Positions 1 through 11,135 of a DNA stretch of 64,000 nt are shown piece after piece. The translations under genes and the position numbers were made by a program. Origin of the DNA: Zygaena filipendulae (taxonomy: Eukaryota; Arthropoda; Insecta; Lepidoptera; Zygaenidae); the NCBI GenBank assembly GCA_907165275.2, contig OU015675.1, forward strand, positions 2,745,501-2,809,500, given 5' to 3'. The notes under the pieces were generated by a model. The model saw only the letters and a program-made list of their open reading frames with translations, was not told where the DNA came from and searched no databases. The first letter of the stretch is position 1, and each line of letters starts with the position of its first letter.

Positions 1-310
1 AAAATCAAAATTCTAATTAGTCCGTCACTTAGAAAATAAAAAAATAATAGACACGTATTTTTTGCTTTTTCAATTTAATGAAAATGAACATAGATAAAGC
101 GCATTAAAGTTTAAAGTGGGGGGGCTCGTGACGTCAATATTCATTTTATGCGCCATACAAACCGCACCGAATTGTGACGTCACGCGAAATTTCAACTCAA
201 TGTATCTCTGTTATTTATTGATTACGTAAAAAAAGAAAAAATACGTGTCCAATATTTTTTACTAATCTACACGACGGACTAAAAAAAATTTTTTTGTCAA
301 GTAGCCAATT
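1..310 (-). repeat. MITE family A copy, cut by window edge
   Basis: This is one of about nine copies of a roughly 330-bp non-autonomous element, here called family A. Full copies begin near ATTGGCTAC and end near TACCCAAT, which forms an imperfect terminal inverted repeat. They carry a TAGTCCGTC motif near each end and two TGACGTCA-type palindromes inside. This copy is in reverse orientation and ends at GTAGCCAATT. Confidence 0.75.
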
Positions 311-711
311 ACAAATTAAACTATATATTTAAACTTTGGTAATTAGCTGTAGTAGGCAGTAGAGTAACCAGCTGTTGTGTACATATTTTCTGAATTTGAT
401 CACACGACGAATACGAACGATGTAAGTAGTTTCTCCTAACTTCACCCTCTTTATTCAGGATGTAATGTACCTAGTGACGTAAGACAAACGATGACTCCTA
501 ATGATTCGTGTCAACCTCCGTTTGTGTTGAAACTCGCGAGTCGCGACACAACATCCTTATATTGCTTTGCGGGAAATTCTCTCTTTCATTCGTCGCTACA
601 TCGTGCTACATACTACACGTAGTAGGTAGGTAGGTACCTACTTTCTTTCAGGTTAATGAAAGTCTTTCTATTTGAGACAAAATAGAAACAGAAGAATTAA
701 ATAGGCTATTT

Positions 712-957
712 GACTTGATTTTAGTTTTTAATTCGTCGTATAGAATATTAAAAAAATTGGACACGTGTATTGAGTAGAAAAGTCGCATGACGTCACGATC
801 CAACACAGTTTATATCTACAGGCATATGACGTCACGAGCCCCAATAAACTTTAATTCACTTTATCTGATTGTATTTTCATTAAATTGAAAAACCAAAAAA
901 AATTACGTGTCAATTATTTCTTTTTATCTGACTGACTGAATAGAATTTTGATTCATG
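712..957 (+). repeat. MITE family A, diverged copy
   Basis: Diverged forward copy of family A. It keeps two TGACGTCA palindromes and the subterminal 'ACTGACTGAATAGAATTTTGAT' segment in altered form. Confidence 0.6.
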
Positions 958-974
958 TGCCCCGGAAACATGGC

Positions 975-1290
975 AATAGGGTTCTATTTAGTCCGTCAAT
1001 TAGATAAAAAAAGTAGGTAGCTAGTAGTAGTAGTAATAAATAGGTGGACCCCAAATTATTCTTCTTTCGAATTATTGAATTTTTTTTACATAAAACACAT
1101 TACAGTTTACGAGTGCGAGGTCGCGACGTCATAGGTACGTAGGTATTTAAAACTGTACCTACTTGTGACGACACGCGACCATTTCACTCAACGTACCTAA
1201 CTCCGCTATTTTTTGATTGCGTAAAACATTAAAAAATTCGTGTCCAATATTTTTTATTAATCTACAAGACGGATTCAAAACTAAAGTTTG
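975..1290 (-). repeat. MITE family A, diverged reverse copy
   Basis: Reverse-oriented family A copy next to the one at 712-957, so the two form a loose inverted pair. It ends just before the splice donor of the minus-strand exon at 1,341-1,497. Confidence 0.6.
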
Positions 1291-1340
1291 GGATACCTAC
1301 TAGCCTATTGTGTTAATTAAAATGGCGGATAGGTACTTAC

Positions 1341-4300
1341 AGTTCCTGACGCGATGCCGGGGCGAGTTGGCGGGGGTGCTTTGTTCGGAGCTCTGATCGG
1401 CGCCGTACTCGGTGCCGCTGCTCTCAGCGCCTGGCGCCAGCGAGAAGGTGGTGCCGGCTGGGCAGCGCTCGCGACTCTTGCTGCGCTGCCAACGACTCTG
1501 GAGGGAGGGAAAAAATTAACGGCCTGTATTTTTCCACAGAGAAAATAAAACAAGAGAAGACAAGTAAACAGGGCTGCAGGCGTGCCACGGCTGCCAAGGA
1601 AGTGCTCTAGCACTTGCTTAATTATACGGGTTTAGGCGATTCATTGGTGAGGCGGGTGCGTCACCGTCACGTCATAAGCACTCATATTAATTTTCCAGAA
1701 TTTTGGTTGCTGACATCCAAATACTGTTTTATTATTTCCTACCTCAGAAGAATAACTAAATTATTCTTCTGAGTTTCCTACATTATGACACTGTCTCTAC
1801 AGAAAATGCTACCTATCTAACTTACAAAATTTTAATTTTTAGTTCGTCGTGTAGTAAAAGATATTGGACACGTATTTTTTCTTTTTTACGTAATCAAAAA
1901 ATAACGGCGACACATTGAGTTGAAATTTCGCGTGACGTCACAACCCGGTGCAAGGGCTTATACTGAATATTGACCATCACGAGAGTCCCCCCCCCCCTAA
2001 ACTTTGATGCGCTTTATCTGTTTATTTATTTTCATTAATTTGAAAAAGCAAAAAATACGTGTCTATTATTTTTTTATTTTCTAACTGACGGACTAATTAG
2101 AATTTTGATTTTCATACCCTGAAGAATACCCAATTAACGATTTACCCAATAAGATCTCATTGTATAGTAGTATTTTTATAAGTTTCATCTTGTTTTTATC
2201 ATTCGATATATCGGTAGGTACATCTTTATTCATAGCGTACAAGTATGTATATTGTATAGGTACCTCCTGAACCCACGAGGATTATCCCTCAACCTAATTG
2301 ACGTTTTGTGAAATACCGAAGACTTTGCCAAAGTCGGATTATTATCATTATTGGGATGTTAACCATTTCGTTGGGATACCAGCAGCCTTGTATAAAGCTG
2401 AATATAAGCCCGTAACCTGGCTTATATTTTAGAATTGAACCCGAGTGCTTGTTAGTCTAAAATGGATCAAAGTTTGTCTAACGAGACATTTAAAAAAACC
2501 TTTAAACAGATATCTTTGAAGATAGTATGAAAGTATGCCTAATACTTTGGGTGTATTATCATTATCACTAACTTGATTCCCGCGGTTTCACCCGCAGTTA
2601 TTTTGAACTTCTGTCTGTTTGTTTGTTCCAGCTAATCTCTGAAACAGCAGGATCGATGTTAACGGGACTTTCACTGGCAGATAGCTGTTGTTATAAGGAG
2701 TAACTTAGGTTACTTTTATTTTAGTTCCTGCTGGAATTCCGAAACTCACACGAGTGCAACTGCGGGGCAAAGTTAGTTATAAATAAATATACCTGCGGGG
2801 CTAAGATGTGCAACACGATAAAATTTTATCGAGCCATTTTATCTATTCTCGTCGACAAAGCCATACAATATGTCGACGAGAATCGATAAAATGGCTCGAT
2901 AAAATTTTATCGTGTTGCGCATCTTAGCCCGGCGGGTGTCTGTTTTATCTTGACATACGATAAATATTTACATAGGTAGGTATGTATACTTTTAACGAAA
3001 TATCAAATTGTATATAGAAACCGATATACCTTTGTTTGTTTTCCATGGTTCTTAGGTGTATTGTATTATGATCTTTCTAAGAAATAAAAAAGCATTTTAA
3101 ATTTTTTGTCAGGAAGGTTATTTATTATAATAGGCTATAAAACATCACGCTAAGATCAATGGGAGCGGAGTATAAAATAAACGCTGGTGAAACCGCGAGG
3201 CACAGCTAGTATATAATATACTGACAGTACACTGATGTACAAACATAACGGCAGGTACGTATAGCGAAATTGATATCGAAATGGTTTTATTAATCAAAAT
3301 GTATAGGACAGAAGACTGAATAATTTACTCCGTTCGAATTTGTACCAACAGTATAGTGGTAGGTAAGATGAAATTGCCTACTGTATATTAATTTATTGAA
3401 ATTATCAAATTGTGGAGCTCTTTGTTATTTTATGAGTTCATTAAAATTGATGGAATGGAAAGTGAAAACGTTTTAGGTATGGTATCGATCCTTTTATAGT
3501 ATAATTTCGAGCTTTATATTCGCTAGGTAAAGCACGTAGGTACCTACCTAATACCTCTATGTTGGGATTATAATTACGAACAGGGACAAGCACGGATTAT
3601 AATGTTCGGACAGTAAAATATCATTAGATCTCACCCTGATTTGGTTTCTGTCGCCCTCCAACCTTTTTCGATCTGATTGATTTCTCTATACATGTAGCAG
3701 TCAGATTCACCTATACCACATCACAAACGGAGCTGTCTCTGACCCAATTAACATAATACTCTGTTGGCAAATAAATTTATTTTCTATCTTTCTTTCTTGC
3801 AATCCATACCTTGAGATTAGTGAAGAAATGCTGTGTCCTGTGGACGACGGAGAGGGGCGTGTGGTGGTGTGCGGAGCGGGCGCGGGGGGGTGGCGTCGAC
3901 TGTCCGGGAGCGCAGGACAACTCCGACGCAGACTTCGACAACCTCCCACTTAAGGCCGCCTCGGACCGCTCTGAAAGAGGAAAGCATGCTGTGCTAGAGA
4001 CCTCGGCTAAAGGAAGCAGTTGATGATGGTCACACCGTGGACTTAACTAGTCTATCACTGAACTCTGCACAATGCACTGCTCAGACTAAGTGAAAACTGA
4101 TAGGTATATATCTACATAAATATAACGTATAGTAAAATTGGTTGAAAGTATACGTTAGCTGAAAGTATACGTTATAATCCCATCAAAAACAAACTTGTAA
4201 AAAAGTCCAAGTCTCGCAACTCACTTCTTCTACAGTAAAAAGTTGTGAGATCAATGTAATACCAAGTCGGTTAATTTATTCAGTGCCTACTTAAGGGTCC

Positions 4301-7300
4301 TTCTGTCTAAAGTTATCATGTTATAAGCTAATCTAATAACATTTTATAGTGACCATATCAAATTTAAAAACCTTTTATGTTTTAAATAGATTGATTGGCT
4401 TGGCGATCACGTGAAAACACAATATATCTCACATGTAATACATAATTATGGTTCTAAACAATCTAATTTAATTATAATATGTATTACTTGTGACATACAT
4501 TGTGTTTTCACGTGATCGCCAAGCCAATCAATCTATTTAAAACATAAAAGGTTTTTAAATTTGATATGGTCACTATAAAATGTTATTAGATTAGCTTATA
4601 ACATGATAACTTTAGACAGAAGGACCCTTAAGTAGGCACTGAATAAATTAACCGACTTGGTATTACATTGATCTCACAACTTTTTACTGTAGAAGAAGTG
4701 AGTTGCGAGACTTGGACTTTTTTACAAGTTTGTTTTTGATGGGATCTCATTTCTTTTTGTAAATGGTCTTCCTCCTTTGAGCAATTTAGTCTACTTTAAT
4801 AACTTGAAAGATTTTGGTACAACTTTATAATATATATAAACACATGCCCCATTCTTGCTTTTTCATTCCGTTGACCATTGTACCTTTGAACATAATTATG
4901 TCTAGGTAACTATGTATCTACACATTATATCTAGGTAGGTAACTATAGCTACACTTATTATTATTATTTATTAATATCTGGGCAACGGCTTAAATAGCTG
5001 TTCCCCGCGGTTTAACCCACGTTAATTTCGTAGATCCCGCGGGTATTCTGAGATAAAAGTATACTACCCTATGACCTTTCCTGTACCCTTGACAACGTGT
5101 AGTATGCAATAATTAATTCACCCGCGTTGATATCAGAGTTCGCGCGGGAATTCCAGAAATGAATCCTAGCTAGATCGATTTATGGCCCCCGAAATCCCCT
5201 GTATACAAAATTTCATGAAAATCGTTGGAGCATTCAGATTAGGGTAATTTTATCTCGGAATTCACGCTGGTGAAATCTCATGAAATTTTGCATGCACGTT
5301 GTCAGGGGTAAAGAAAACCTAGGGATATAGGGTACTAACTACTTTGCATCTCTGAATTCCCGCGGGATCTCCGAAATTAACGCGGGTGAAACCGCGGGGA
5401 ACAGCTAGTCTCATATATTTATATGGGATTACAAAGTTATTTGTGCAGTTGGTACATATAACTGCATATATAACTTTGTAATTCCATACATTTATATGGG
5501 ATTACAAAGTTATTTATGCAGTTAGTGTATCTAGAAAACTGGACCGAAATTGCTAAATATTTTAATTTTTCCTTGATTTATACAATAAACACTAATTGTA
5601 TTCTAAATTTCAAACTTCTATGTCTGCTAGAAGTGCCTTAGAATTTTGATGATCGGTCAGTGAGTGAGTGAGTGAGTGAGTGAGTGAGTGAGTGAGTGAC
5701 CTACAAAATTAAGAAACTTTGACTAGTTATAATTCTTAAACTACTGGTTCAAATCGAATGAAATTTAAATTATACCATCTTTATACAATACCTGCTTGTT
5801 TACTAAAAATTCAGGCTTCTAGTTTTATCCACAACGAAGTTATAGGGGGTCGAAATATGGCCTGAATTGCTTCGAGAAAAGGATAGTACGGCCGTGCCGC
5901 TTTTGTTGCTCGACTTGGCGGGGGCACTGCCGTGCCCCCAGATAAACAGGTAATAATCCACATCACAACACACAGATCTACTTGATCCCACAGTAAGCTA
6001 TTATTAGCTTGTGTCGTGGAAACCAAGCAAACGTGGTATATACTACACATATTATTACATATATATTATACTATAGATATATATATACACAATTTTTTTA
6101 TAAGTTCGGTAGTTTTCCAGAATATGAGGAAAATAAATTCAATCAAAAAACATTACAACAACATTCACAAGGTATACAATACACGTAGCTCACTAATATA
6201 AGGCACGCGCCATGCGCGTAAAGCGATTGCGTGGCGAGCGCCGTCACAAGTTTTCTTTTTGATTGATTTATTAAGTTTTGAAAAAAAAAAATTATTAACA
6301 TGTTTATAACGGTGTATACTTTCGACCCTGTAAATATTTGCAGCTAATTTTACCACATCTTATATACTTTATATATGTGGTTTGTGGTCGCAAAACTAAA
6401 AAGTATAGTTGATGGATGTTTTGAAATTTTTATAGGTTTTGACAATTTTCATATGATATTTAGGGGTTAATAAGTTAGGTATTAAGAGAAACGCAGTTTT
6501 AGCACATAATACAAAACTACAATTCATAAAGAAATTCAAATGAATAGCGACTTTGGTTACGACGCAATAAAGTGTAATTCAGCTCTACACCGCGCTTAAC
6601 ACTCTCAACGCGGTAGCGATAAAACAAAACTTACTTCCAGTGCTGTACGAGTCAAATATTTCCCGTATCAATAATACCCGCTATGCGTTACGGCTTCTAT
6701 TTTCCCGTATCAGGACCTGACTTCAAAGGTCTTTCAAGACATGGAAACCCTTCGGTTGTTTAAAATTTTTAATCTAATCAATAGATTATATCCTTGTGTA
6801 TATACAGCTGCAGTCGCCCGGGGTTCCATGCGATATTTTAATAGTTATAGACATTTTTCAAAACTGATAATTTTACGGGAAATTGCTTCCCGAGCCGCAT
6901 AGAAAAGATACAACGCTAGTGATGGGATGTGCTCATAAAATAGGAAACATCTTTTTAAATTTCAAATAATATTTATTGTCATGCATAATCAACACAATGT
7001 AATCTGCTTAGTGCTAACTATATTGTCAGTCTCACGGCTGCTAAATTCTTTTCTTAAATCTTAATAGCACGAATGACACTTTTTAAACTTTTGGCTTTCC
7101 TTAAAGTGCGAGTTATTTGCTTTTTTTGTTCATTATTATTTGCGTCGGTAAAAGATTTCTGCGTTGCAGATTGAATTATAGACTCCAAGAATGTTAACAA
7201 AGTTACGTGACTTTTTCATTTTGAAAAGTGACGAGTAGCGCGGTGAAAACACGATTGCACTGCGCACATCACTAAGGCAAACTAAAGCGTCGCGTGCGCG

Positions 7301-10300
7301 CACGCCAGCGCGGTACGGGGTGGCAGTGTACGGCTAAATAGTTCCCGTGCCGCACCAGACGAAAAAAAGTTAATTTCAGTGCGTTACGCAAAAATACTTC
7401 CCGTACGTACGTACGTACGTAATATTTGTAAAAATTAATCCATTTGAAGTAAGGATGTCGGAAATGTAGGTATCTCTTTTTTCCGATAACGGGTAGTTAG
7501 CAAAACTACTCCCGCGCCTAGAGTAAAACAAGGACAGTGCACTGCCGCACAGGCCGAAACTCAAATACGGCAAAATACTTCCCGTAACGCGTTGAGAGTG
7601 TTAAATATGCGTTGGTAGTTACTTTCCCTCCAATTTCCGACTACATTTTCACCTATTAATACAGTTACTAAAAAATTAAAAAAAATCTTGGCTATTTCTC
7701 TCTTTCCCATCTACGATATCCTGAAATAATATATAACGTCGAACAATATGGTTGATATAAATTAAAAACACAATTTACCAAAACTCTCTCTTCTCGACTC
7801 ATAAAACTCGCTCTAAAGCGCGATTACAAAAAATGAAATTTTTAAACAAAGCTCTCTGAAATTGCCAGAATTCAAAACTTCGATTAATTTCTGTCGTTTC
7901 AGTTAAAATGTCGTCAATGTCCTGGGAATATTTTAATATATTTTAATAAAAGTTATTTGCTATTCAGCATTACTCGTTTATGAAGTTTTTGACTGATATT
8001 AAACATTATATACCTACCTACCTTCCTACCTACCTAATTATATCAAAGTTTTTCATGGAATATAACATTTTACGAGGGAATAATCTATAAAATACTACCT
8101 ATAGGTAAGTAGGTATAGGTATACCTACTAACTAAAAAAATTTTAAACATGCGATGTATCTATGGTTTGCTATCCGCTTAGGTAGGTTACTCTACTTTAT
8201 GTTTGCTACATTCTGAAAATTGATATTAATAATTGCACTGTATTATATTTTTTATTGAAGTATAGACACCAAATATCAACATTTTCTTTTTACTGTAAAA
8301 CCGTAACCTTTATATTTTATCTTGCACCACATAATACTTTAAAATAAACGAGCAAAGCCGCGTTAAACAGCTAGTTGAATTATAATAATTTTAAAATCAC
8401 AAACCAACCTTCTATAACTCTTGAGGAATCGCACCTATGACATTCGATCTACGAGCTAAGGCGATCGTTTTAAATTTCCTCATTTTATAGAGTTAACTTT
8501 TCACGCAAGCATTTTTCATAATGGCTAGTTACACGCCATCACACACCTATTTACCCAACGGAGCTCGATGACCGTTAAAGAATATATTAATAACATTAAC
8601 CATGTGTATTGGAGCTTTTATTTGCATAAAAAGAACATGTTGTTTGTCCGACGAGCCTATATGTAGATAGTGTTGAGTCATTTTAACTCAGTAAAATTGG
8701 TTAGAACCACAGAGCAAATAAATTAAGTAGAGAGGACATGTAGGCGGGGCAGGCGCACGACCGTTGCAAAGGAAGTTAGAGCAAAGACTCTAACTTGCCC
8801 AAAACTTCTTTTGCTGCCATCCTAAGTATATTTACCACAATATTCCCAAAACTGTGAATTTTGAAAACAGTAACTAAGATAAAAAATAACCATAAAGCGT
8901 TTAATACATTTCTTTACGTTAATGAATGTTTTACTACGTGATGAATAGTTTTGTGTGCGAAAATCACCTGGCGACACTTGTTTTCATCTGTTTTCATACT
9001 TAGTTTTACTACGTGATGAATAGTTTTGTGTGCGAAAATCACCTGGCGACACTGGTTTTCATCTGTTTTCATACTTAGTTTAGTTAGTTAGTAGTTGATG
9101 TCCTTTCTATGTTATTTTCTGTTCTGTGGTTAGACCTATGGGACATGAGTTAGATTATACAACGTAATTTAGTACCTACCTATTACTATACCTATTACTG
9201 TACTCTACATATAATGTAAATATAGTTGGGTTTGTAAATTTCTTATATGTATATGGGCAATCAGTGCTTGGGTTTGAACCTGATAAGAGTCAGCCTTTTA
9301 CTGTCTTTTATCGAGCTAAAACCCGAAAACGGCAGGCTTTTGTCGGCTTTAATCCCAAACACCAGATTGATTGCCCATCTGAAAAATTCCTGTCTTCTGT
9401 TTCTTTCTAACTTAGTACATACCTATAGTTGTTTACGTATATACAACGTGTTAATGAATTAACTGAAAACTAGAAAGTAGTTTGCTCATAATCGACTTCC
9501 GAATCGATCGCACCATGTTTTAATATAGGTTATTATATTTTTCCATTTTTACTTGCCTATGTCTAAATGATTTATAACACAATATTTAGCGCGTACGCCG
9601 CCCGTAGCAAACAAATCGAATCGGTCATTGGCACGTAGATACGGGCGTAGCGCTTGAAATTTCGTAGATAGGTCACCTCCAAACTGATGTTGAATAACTT
9701 TTAAACTATTAATTTTTTCGACATAATTTATATTTTACTCACATTATTTTTTATTTTTTTAAGTAGGGTGTATCAGGTTTTGGTTAATTCATTAACACGT
9801 TGTATGTACATACTTAGTCGGGTTTGTTGAGTTTTTTTATTTTGTTTCTTTTCACCTCCTAGTAGTCTATATTGGCCGGTACGACAGTAAATAACGTTTT
9901 GCGTGGCATAAGGATAGCGTAATACCCGGATCCGAAGCACCTACTTTTATTACGTAGAATAGGAACTCTATTAAGTTCCTCTGCACGCTACCGTGTCGTA
10001 AAGTTACGTTACTATTATGCAAATTGCTTAATCGACTCGAACAAAAAAAAAACCGCTGTGTTATGTATAAATAAATAGGTAAATAAAAAAAATTATTTAA
10101 GAACTCAAACTTCAACGCATCTTTGAAGTTGTTTATCGTTTTGAAGTTTAATTTAAATAAATACTAATAAAAACAAAAAATAATACTATATTTATGTATA
10201 TTGATAATTTCTTTATTTATTTTTGTCTTAAAACATAAATATCTACTATCTTTAAACGAGCAATTCTTGTACATATATATATATAATCTGAATCTCGGAA

Positions 10301-10574
10301 ACGGCTCCAACGATTTTCGTGAAATTTGGTATGCAGGAAGTTTCGGGGGCGATTAGTCGATCGAGCTAGGTTTAATTTTTAGAAAACGTCGTTTTATCCG
10401 TGTTTTCAGGCAATGAAAATTAGTGTTTGTTTTCTACGTAAGACCAGATGGCGCTATACACTAGCTCGGTGACCCAAATATTGATTTTCAAAGAGAGAAT
10501 AAATGTCTCTGTCCTGGTGCAAAACACTATAAAATGAACTTACTAGGCTGCGGCGAGTGTTTCTTCGTCGACAT
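1341..10574 (-). CDS. Unrecognised protein, 5' part: three coding exons of a gene running off the left edge
   Basis: I do not recognise this gene. Three minus-strand exons join without breaking frame: 10,544-10,574 (10 codons + 1 nt, donor GTAAGT), 3,810-3,970 (acceptor TTTCCTCTTTCAG, donor GTATGG) and 1,341-1,497 (acceptor TTTTTTCCCTCCCTCCAG, donor GTAAGTACC). The start ATG at 10,574 follows an in-frame TGA eight codons upstream. The 116 visible residues begin MSTKKHSPQP and are polar, basic and rich in Ser, with pieces such as LSKSASELS, HRTQHFFTNLK, SRWQRSKSRER and STPANSPRHRVRN. This looks like a disordered, phosphorylatable N-terminal region of a signalling or scaffold protein, but no domain is visible. 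Both inner exons are GC-rich islands in AT-rich introns. The last donor has one codon base pending, so the rest lies beyond position 1. The splice signals and phases are seen; that this is one gene is inference. Confidence 0.6.
1830..2135 (+). repeat. MITE family A copy
   Basis: Forward copy in the last visible intron of the 5'-partial minus-strand gene. It shows both subterminal TAGTTCGTC/GACGGACTA motifs and one TGACGTCA palindrome. A second, degraded palindrome reads TGACCATCACGAG. Confidence 0.7.
2572..2780 (+). repeat. Dispersed CCGCGG-box repeat (family M)
   Basis: Family M is the commonest repeat in the window. Copies carry a box like AGCTGTNCCCCGCGGTTTCACCCGC, then 'GGAATTCCGGGATAAAAAGTA', then a 'CAGCCGTTT' segment, and usually a short A/T-rich tail. 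I see no coding capacity. It resembles abundant lepidopteran SINE-like repeats, but I cannot name the family. Confidence 0.6.
2798..2930. repeat. 133-bp palindromic hairpin element
   Basis: The sequence from GGGCTAAGATG to CATCTTAGCCC folds back on itself with arms of about 60 bp and only a couple of mismatches, around a loop containing AAGCCATACAATATG. It is probably a small foldback MITE in an intron of the minus-strand gene. Confidence 0.8.
3130..3212 (-). repeat. Family M terminal fragment
   Basis: Short reverse fragment ending 'GGTGAAACCGCGAGGCACAGCTAGT', the reverse complement of the family M box. Confidence 0.55.
4179..4743. mobile_element. 565-bp near-perfect palindromic foldback element
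   Basis: The element starts CCCATCAAAAACAAACTTG and ends with its exact reverse complement. The two arms of roughly 270 bp look nearly identical, and they flank a short AT-rich loop around 4,447-4,474. It has no ORF. The structure is that of a foldback DNA transposon or long-hairpin MITE, inserted between exons 1 and 2 of the minus-strand gene. The superfamily is not assigned because I cannot settle the target duplication. Confidence 0.8.
4975..5408. repeat. Several fused family M copies
   Basis: At least two family M copies in both orientations are joined here, bounded by GCTGTTCCCCGCGG at the left and CCGCGGGGAACAGCTAG at the right. The middle also contains a 'CTAGCTAGATCGATT' piece that belongs to family D. 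Confidence 0.6.
5413..5525 (+). repeat. Short tandem and inverted duplication
   Basis: The string ATATGGGATTACAAAGTTATTT occurs twice about 75 bp apart with a partial inverted copy between, giving a small imperfect tandem structure. Confidence 0.6.
5656..5699 (+). repeat. (GTGA)n microsatellite
   Basis: About ten uninterrupted copies of the tetranucleotide GTGA. Confidence 0.9.
6596..7604. mobile_element. Non-autonomous piggyBac-type element
   Basis: TTAA at 6,596-6,599 and at 7,601-7,604 flank a 1,001-bp segment whose ends are perfect 13-bp inverted repeats, CACTCTCAACGCG. A duplicated TTAA target with short terminal inverted repeats is the signature of the piggyBac superfamily. The interior has no long ORF. 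It carries many scattered TTCCCGTA or CCCGTA motifs near both ends, plausible transposase-binding repeats, and a GTAC-rich run near 7,400. It lies in intron 1 of the 5'-partial minus-strand gene. Confidence 0.8.
7610..8700. other. No gene seen
   Basis: AT-rich intronic sequence with short TACC/GGTA microsatellite-like runs near 8,010-8,125 and a degenerate family M tail near 8,340-8,375. I see nothing coding. Confidence 0.6.
8707..9085 (+). repeat. Dispersed repeat family B copy with internal duplication
   Basis: Family B is about 330 bp long, starts near CCACAGAGCAAATAAA, passes through GGCGGGGCAGGCGC and ends near GAAAATCACCTGGCGACACTGGTTTTCATCTG. Four copies are in the window. In this copy the last 75 bp, from TTACTACGTGATGAATAG, are present twice in tandem. 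Confidence 0.75.
9443..9803. mobile_element. MITE family C copy
   Basis: The element is bounded by ACAACGTGTTAATGAATTAA and its reverse complement and flanked by TA/AT dinucleotides. A second copy in the opposite orientation is at 55,939-56,289. It has no ORF. Confidence 0.75.
10260..10460 (-). repeat. Dispersed repeat family D, partial
   Basis: This is part of a repeat also found at 20,115-20,650 and 34,118-34,390. Shared pieces are GGCTCCAACGATTTTC, GATCGAGCTAGGTTT, AACGTCGTTTTATCCG and GATGGCGCTATA. Confidence 0.55.
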
Positions 10575-10700
10575 GACGTCACGCAGCTCGGGTCAGCTGT
10601 AGCATCCCAAGCACGTGATCATTGGCGGTGCGTGGGCGCTCCAGGTCACACCCACGCCTGGTGGGCGTGGGCGCACAGTGTGCACGTGGCTTTAGCTCCC
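10575..10700 (-). promoter_or_regulatory. GC-rich 5' region of the minus-strand gene with CRE and E-box sites
   Basis: This is a GC-rich patch in AT-rich surroundings just upstream of the start codon at 10,574. It contains CACGTG palindromes near 10,612 and 10,682 and a TGACGTCA palindrome at about 10,572-10,581 that overlaps the ATG. These are consensus sites for bHLH and CREB/ATF factors. The position suggests a promoter or 5' UTR, but the transcription start is not known. Confidence 0.4.
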
Positions 10701-10805
10701 AGCTAAAACAATAAATTATCACAAAGTTTAAACTACATAAATCGCTGCTAGATAAATCGATGTAAAATGACCTTAACTTTTAAAATCGATTTATCGAATT
10801 CAATT

Positions 10806-11135
10806 GGGTATTCTCCAGGGTATGTAAATCAAAATTCTAATTAGTCCGTCAGTTAGAAAATAAAAAAATAATAGACAAGTATTGCTTTTTCAAATAAATG
10901 AAAATAAACATAGATTAAAGCGCATTAAAGTTTAAGGTGGGGGACTAGTGACGTCATTATTCAGTAGGTACCTACTTATTTATTATAAGCCCTAAACTGC
11001 ACCGTGTTGTGATGTCACGCGAAATTTCTACTCAATATATCGCCGTTATTTATTGATTACGTAAAAAAAGAAAAAATACGTGTTCAATATCTTTTACACG
11101 ACGGACTAAAAAAAATTTAGTCAAGTAATCAATTA
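10806..11135 (-). repeat. MITE family A copy
   Basis: Nearly complete reverse copy, beginning AATTGGGTATTCTCC and ending AGTCAAGTAATCAATT. Confidence 0.75.

Noticed and set aside
1354..1548. Plus-strand 64-codon frame with a GALFGALIGAVLGAAAL segment
   Set aside because: The same DNA on the minus strand has strong acceptor and donor sites that join in phase with two other exons, so the glycine-zipper-like frame is taken as antisense.
3707..4023. Open frames on both strands around 3.8-4.0 kb
   Set aside because: They overlap the minus-strand exon at 3,810-3,970 in other frames and lack splice or family support.
10585..10690. A longer coding exon or C1-type zinc finger in the GC-rich patch (CTLCAHAHQAW in one frame)
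   Set aside because: All frames hit stops quickly, and an in-frame TGA precedes the supported start codon. Better explained as 5' UTR or promoter.
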